From a virus: a stretch of DNA of 64,000 nt. A program made the position numbers and the translations under genes. Location of the stretch: the IMG/VR virus record IMGVR_UViG_3300023176_005537, positions 92,946 through 156,945 of that record; one strand, written 5' to 3'. Each line of letters begins with the position of its first letter. The stretch's first letter is position 1. The notes beneath the pieces were generated by a model. The model was not told where the DNA came from. It searched no databases and was given only the letters and a program-made list of their open reading frames with translations. Of this stretch, positions 61,061 to 64,000 are shown one piece after another.

Positions 61061-61872
61061 ATGTGATTGGTTTGGGCAACTGTGGTTGTAATATCGCAGA
61101 AAAGTTTAAACAATATCCTCAATACAATCTTTATCTTTTCGACACAGAAAGAAGGGAAGGGGGCTTTCTGATCGAAGAAAGAGGATCGCATAAGGAATAT
61201 GAAGATCATTTCAATATTCAAGTTGTTCCAAGACACTCCGAGACTCTTTTCTTTGTTTCAACTTCCGGAACAATCTCCGGATGTTCCTTGAAGATCTTGG
61301 AGCAATTCAAAGAAACAGAGATCAGGATAGTTCTGATCATTCCAGAAGAAGATCAACTTTATGAGAAGTATTCCTTACAGCACAGACTGATCTTCAACGC
61401 CTTGCAGGACTATGCAAGGTCTGGTGTGTTCAAGGATATTATCTTGATTTCAAATGAGAAATTAGAAAGTTCAATTTCAGGCTTGACATTCATGAACAAG
61501 TTTGATAAGATTAATGACGTAATCAGCTATTCGATCCATATGCTGAATTACTTTGAGAACACAAAGCCGATCACAGCAACAAAGTTCTCTTCAATGGAAA
61601 GAAATAGGATCTTGTCAATTGGATCATATGATTTTGAAAATAATTCTGAAAATGATTATTTTTTGCTTGACAATCAAAATGAGTTTTGGTATTATATGTC
61701 CATCAACAAAGAAAGGCTTGAAAAAGATGTTGATCTTATTTCGCTGATCAAAGGCAACTTTAAAGAAAAGAAGAATTTTTGTTATAAGATTTATCCGAAT
61801 GAATCTGGTTATGATTTTGGTTTGATTGTAAAAAAAACACACTTCCATCAAGGAATAAACTTAGGAGAGTAA
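61057..61872 (+). CDS. Tubulin/FtsZ-like protein
   Basis: 271 residues from the ATG at 61057 (ATGA overlap with pyrF). The start MNVIGLGNCGCNIAEKF matches the FtsZ/tubulin nucleotide-binding N-terminus (VIGxGGxGxN). The tubulin signature loop GGGTGSG is replaced by VSTSGTISGCSLKILEQF (~68-84), keeping the SGT.SG spacing. The C-terminal half is unrecognised. Divergent tubulin-like proteins of this kind are annotated in marine T4-like phages. Filament formation or GTPase activity is not assured, since the signature is degenerate. Confidence 0.55.
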   Translation: MNVIGLGNCGCNIAEKFKQYPQYNLYLFDTERREGGFLIEERGSHKEYEDHFNIQVVPRHSETLFFVSTSGTISGCSLKILEQFKETEIRIVLIIPEEDQLYEKYSLQHRLIFNALQDYARSGVFKDIILISNEKLESSISGLTFMNKFDKINDVISYSIHMLNYFENTKPITATKFSSMERNRILSIGSYDFENNSENDYFLLDNQNEFWYYMSINKERLEKDVDLISLIKGNFKEKKNFCYKIYPNESGYDFGLIVKKTHFHQGINLGE

Positions 61873-61873
61873 A

Positions 61874-62125
61874 ATGAAGTTCAATGTTTATCACGGTTCG
61901 TTTAAAAAGAAAGATGGCTCTGTTCGAAGTATGAAGTTTGTGAAGCTGGATGAGATTCCAAAAGAAGCTCTTCCCGAAGGGAAAGGTGGAAAGAAAGCAA
62001 AACTCCAAGAAGGGATGGAGTTGGTTTGGGATATTGAGAACAATGGTTACAGAGTGATTAATCATAATACTCTATTGGGTGAATTGGTTTCTTATCATAT
62101 GTCTGGAACTTTGAATTTGAAATAA
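61874..62125 (+). CDS. Small WYL_2/DUF2693-like (Sm/SH3-type) protein
   Basis: 83 residues. The pattern VYHGSFKKKDGSVRSMKFVK, then EGMELVWDIENNGYRVINHN resembles the DUF2693 / WYL_2 phage family (a strand with KKDGS-R-M, then VWDxExxGxR), predicted to be an SH3-like barrel. Function unknown; nucleic-acid binding is possible. It is the last gene before the gp32-like gene's promoter. Confidence 0.5.
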   Translation: MKFNVYHGSFKKKDGSVRSMKFVKLDEIPKEALPEGKGGKKAKLQEGMELVWDIENNGYRVINHNTLLGELVSYHMSGTLNLK

Positions 62126-62139
62126 TTTGAAAAAAGTTC

Positions 62140-62168
62140 TTGACTTTTTGAATTCGTTTTGATATGAT
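62140..62168 (+). promoter_or_regulatory. Sigma70-type promoter for the gp32-like/recombinase genes
   Basis: TTGACT (62140-62145), 17-bp spacer, TATGAT (62163-62168). The SSB ATG at 62212 follows with AAGGAG. An in-frame ATG at 62164 lies inside the -10 box and so cannot be the start if this promoter is used. Confidence 0.8.
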
Positions 62169-62211
62169 ATTACACAAGCTCGAAGCTGTTAACAACACAA
62201 AGGAGAAAACA

Positions 62212-62943
62212 ATGGCTATTGACATGAAAAAAATGAGAGAAAAGTACAACCGCTTGAAAAACAAAGGAGGCGGTAAAGACAATCTTTTCTGGAAACCGGA
62301 AGATGGAGAGCAAACCATTCGTATTCTGCCCACTTCGGATGGCGATCCGTTCAAAGAGTTTTGGTTCTATTACGGACTGGATAAAGCTCCTACTCTTTGC
62401 CCGAAGCGTAACTTTGGTGATGAGTCCCCTGTTTTGGACTTTGCATCCGAACTTTATCGCGAAGGCACTCCGGAGTCTATTGAAATGGCTAAAAAGCTGT
62501 TTCCAAAGCAAAGGTTCTTCTCGCCTGTCCTCGTTCGAGGAAAAGAAGAAGAAGGTGTGAAGATTTGGGGTTACTCCAAAACTGTTTATGAGCAACTGCT
62601 TCAATTGGTTTTGAACCCCGACTACGGTGATATTACCGATACTGACACTGGAACTGATTTGGTTCTTGCCTACGGTAAAGCACCGGGAGCGATGTTCCCT
62701 TCTACCACTCTCACTCCGAAGCGTCGAGCTTCGAAAGCATGCGAAGATGGTGATGAGGAATGCGCTCAACTTCTGGAAGCTATTCCGGATTTTGATGGCC
62801 TTTTCGAAAGAAAAACCACACAAGATGTTCAAGCACTGCTTGATAGGTATCTTGCTGGTGGAGACAAAGACGAAGTTGAGAAATACTCTTCTAATGTCGA
62901 AGACAAAGTTGGAAAGGCTTTCAACGAACTTCTTGGAGGTTGA
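62212..62943 (+). CDS. Single-stranded DNA-binding protein (gp32-like)
   Basis: 243 residues from the ATG at 62212. N-terminal basic MKKMREKYNRLKNKGG (cooperativity-type segment), then FWKPEDGEQTIRILPTSDGD, PFKEFWFYYGLDKAPTLCPK and an OB-fold-like core, ending in a helix and weakly acidic tail. This is the pattern of T4 gp32 homologues in marine phages. It coats ssDNA in replication and recombination with the recombinase encoded next to it. T4 gp32 has a zinc site (HC...C...C); only one Cys is kept here (LCPK), so zinc binding may be lost. Confidence 0.75.
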   Translation: MAIDMKKMREKYNRLKNKGGGKDNLFWKPEDGEQTIRILPTSDGDPFKEFWFYYGLDKAPTLCPKRNFGDESPVLDFASELYREGTPESIEMAKKLFPKQRFFSPVLVRGKEEEGVKIWGYSKTVYEQLLQLVLNPDYGDITDTDTGTDLVLAYGKAPGAMFPSTTLTPKRRASKACEDGDEECAQLLEAIPDFDGLFERKTTQDVQALLDRYLAGGDKDEVEKYSSNVEDKVGKAFNELLGG

Positions 62944-62946
62944 TAA

Positions 62947-64000
62947 ATGACCGCTGGTAAAGTAGACATGGATGTGTACCGCAAACTACTGAATAAAAAG
63001 GTAGGCATGACGGTTGCACACAACCTCAACAAAGAAAATCCAACAGAAGTCAAAGAGTGGATTCCCACCGGCTCACGCTGGTTGGACTCTATCATTTGCA
63101 GAGGGCAGTTGGCTGGGATTCCTGTTGGAAAGATCACGGAGATTGCAGGACTTGAAGCTAGTGGGAAAAGCTTCATGGCTGCACAAATTGCTGGTAATGC
63201 ACAAAAGATGGGCATTAGAGTTGCTTACTTTGACGCTGAATCGGCAATTGATCCTACTTTCTTGGCAAAAGCTGGTTGCAATGTTGATGACTTGCTTTAT
63301 GTCCAAGCAGCATCTGTTGAAAAAGTATTCGAAATGATTGAAACTCTTTTGGCAGATGAAGAGAAATGGCTGTTTATTTGGGATTCCCTAGCACACACTC
63401 CTGCGGAGAAAGATGTTGAAGGTGACTTCAACCCTCAATCTTCTATGGCAATGAAAGCTAGGATTCTTTCCAAAGCCTTCTCGAAGGTGACAATTCCTTT
63501 GGCGAACACACAATCAACTTTCTTGATTGTTAATCAGCTTAAAACGAATATCACCAGCAATATTGCAGAAGCTTTGACTACTCCTTACTTCACACCGGGA
63601 GGTAAAGCTGCTCATTACACCTATTCTTTGAGAATCTGGCTTACTGCCAGAAAAGCAAAGGCTGCTTACATTTTGGACTCTAACGGTGTTAGGATTGGTT
63701 CTGAAGTGAAAGTTAAACTTGAAAAGTCTCGCTTTGGTTCCGCTGGAAGGACTTGCAATTTTAAATTGCTTTGGGGCCAACAGGTTGGAATTCAAGACGA
63801 GGAAAGTTGGCTTGATGCCATCAAAGGCTCTGAAAGGCTGAAAGCCGGAGGAGCTTGGTACACTCTGACTTCGAAAGAAGGAAGAGAGTTTAAGTTTCAA
63901 GGAAAACAATGGGTCGAGAAACTTCAAGACCCAGAGTTCAGACAAGTTATCTTTGACGTTATGGATGAACATGTAATCTATAAACCAGCCGAAGATAGCG
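62947..64000 (+). CDS. RecA/UvsX-like recombinase (3' end beyond window)
   Basis: 351 codons to the right edge, no stop reached. Start ATG at 62947, GGAGG upstream, three bases after the SSB stop. RecA core: PTGSRWLDSII, Walker A GLEASGKS (~70-77), YFDAESAID, Walker B LFIWDSLAHT, a QSTFLIVNQLK segment, TTPYFTPGGKAAHYTYS. It would pair homologous DNA in recombination-dependent replication with the gp32-like and gp46/47-like proteins. The length and position next to gp32 suit UvsX. Confidence 0.88.
   Translation, partial: MTAGKVDMDVYRKLLNKKVGMTVAHNLNKENPTEVKEWIPTGSRWLDSIICRGQLAGIPVGKITEIAGLEASGKSFMAAQIAGNAQKMGIRVAYFDAESAIDPTFLAKAGCNVDDLLYVQAASVEKVFEMIETLLADEEKWLFIWDSLAHTPAEKDVEGDFNPQSSMAMKARILSKAFSKVTIPLANTQSTFLIVNQLKTNITSNIAEALTTPYFTPGGKAAHYTYSLRIWLTARKAKAAYILDSNGVRIGSEVKVKLEKSRFGSAGRTCNFKLLWGQQVGIQDEESWLDAIKGSERLKAGGAWYTLTSKEGREFKFQGKQWVEKLQDPEFRQVIFDVMDEHVIYKPAEDS

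Noticed and set aside
62164-62166. In-frame upstream ATG for the gp32-like gene
   Set aside because: It is inside the TATGAT -10 box of the gene's promoter and has no ribosome-binding site; ATG at 62212 follows AAGGAG.
1-64000. tRNA genes, CRISPR arrays, insertion sequences, integrase/att sites, diversity-generating retroelement
   Set aside because: No cloverleaf in the short gaps, no spaced direct repeats, and no transposase, integrase or reverse transcriptase among the reading frames. No gene-free stretch exceeds about 125 bases.

Overview
The window is a 64 kb piece of a tailed-phage genome of the T4 superfamily (a contractile-tailed myovirus). The evidence is a recognisable set of T4-type morphogenesis genes in T4-like order: terminase large subunit, portal, prohead protease, scaffold, major capsid protein, neck proteins, sheath, tube, gp26-like protein, tape measure and baseplate genes. 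Every gene I can support lies on the + strand, most are packed with 1-11 nt overlaps, and the DNA is AT-rich by eye. Several protein families are ones I associate with marine T4-like phages. The host cannot be named from the sequence; canonical TTGACA/TATAAT promoters imply a bacterial host with a sigma70-type polymerase.

Layout. (1) 1-16769: very large virion proteins, probably baseplate periphery and tail fibres, including a giant lectin-domain protein of about 2,200 residues that is open at the left edge. (2) 16770-22296: nucleic-acid genes behind two sigma70-like promoters: RuvC-like resolvase, a small tagged protein, DnaG-like primase, a small membrane protein and a one-piece SbcD-SbcC (gp47-gp46) nuclease. 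(3) 22301-31004: an accessory and lysis region behind one putative late promoter: Cys/Lys-rich proteins, a cupin-like protein, a 605-residue unknown, an endolysin/holin/spanin-like cassette, then a HAD phosphatase, a zinc-peptidase-like protein and a zinc-ribbon protein. (4) 31024-43979: DNA packaging and head genes from a terminase operon through the major capsid protein, ending in a strong intrinsic terminator; a bS21-like ribosomal protein and a lectin/fibre cassette are embedded here. (5) 43994-59296: neck, sheath, tube, gp26-like chaperone with a likely frameshifted partner, tape measure, baseplate. (6) 59172-64000: replication and metabolism: exonuclease-less family A DNA polymerase, OMP decarboxylase, tubulin/FtsZ-like protein, WYL_2-like small protein, gp32-like SSB and a RecA/UvsX recombinase cut by the right edge.

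Regulation is legible. Replication operons have sigma70-like promoters (17-bp spacers at 17768, 59172 and 62140; an extended -10 at 16772). Morphogenesis operons share the nonamer CTATTTAT(T/A) ending 26-41 nt before the start codon, a candidate late promoter related to but different from T4 TATAAATA.

Most interesting: a recurring N-terminal tag (MKIxKxxLxKIIKEE) on otherwise unrelated proteins, which looks like a capsid-targeting propeptide cut by the gp21 protease; a likely +1 programmed frameshift at a T7 run between the gp26-like gene and the next ORF; the late-promoter nonamer, once embedded in a hairpin that covers a ribosome-binding site; a phage bS21; OMP decarboxylase and tubulin-like genes in the polymerase operon; and an 18-codon mini-ORF followed by a GC-rich hairpin ahead of the protease gene.
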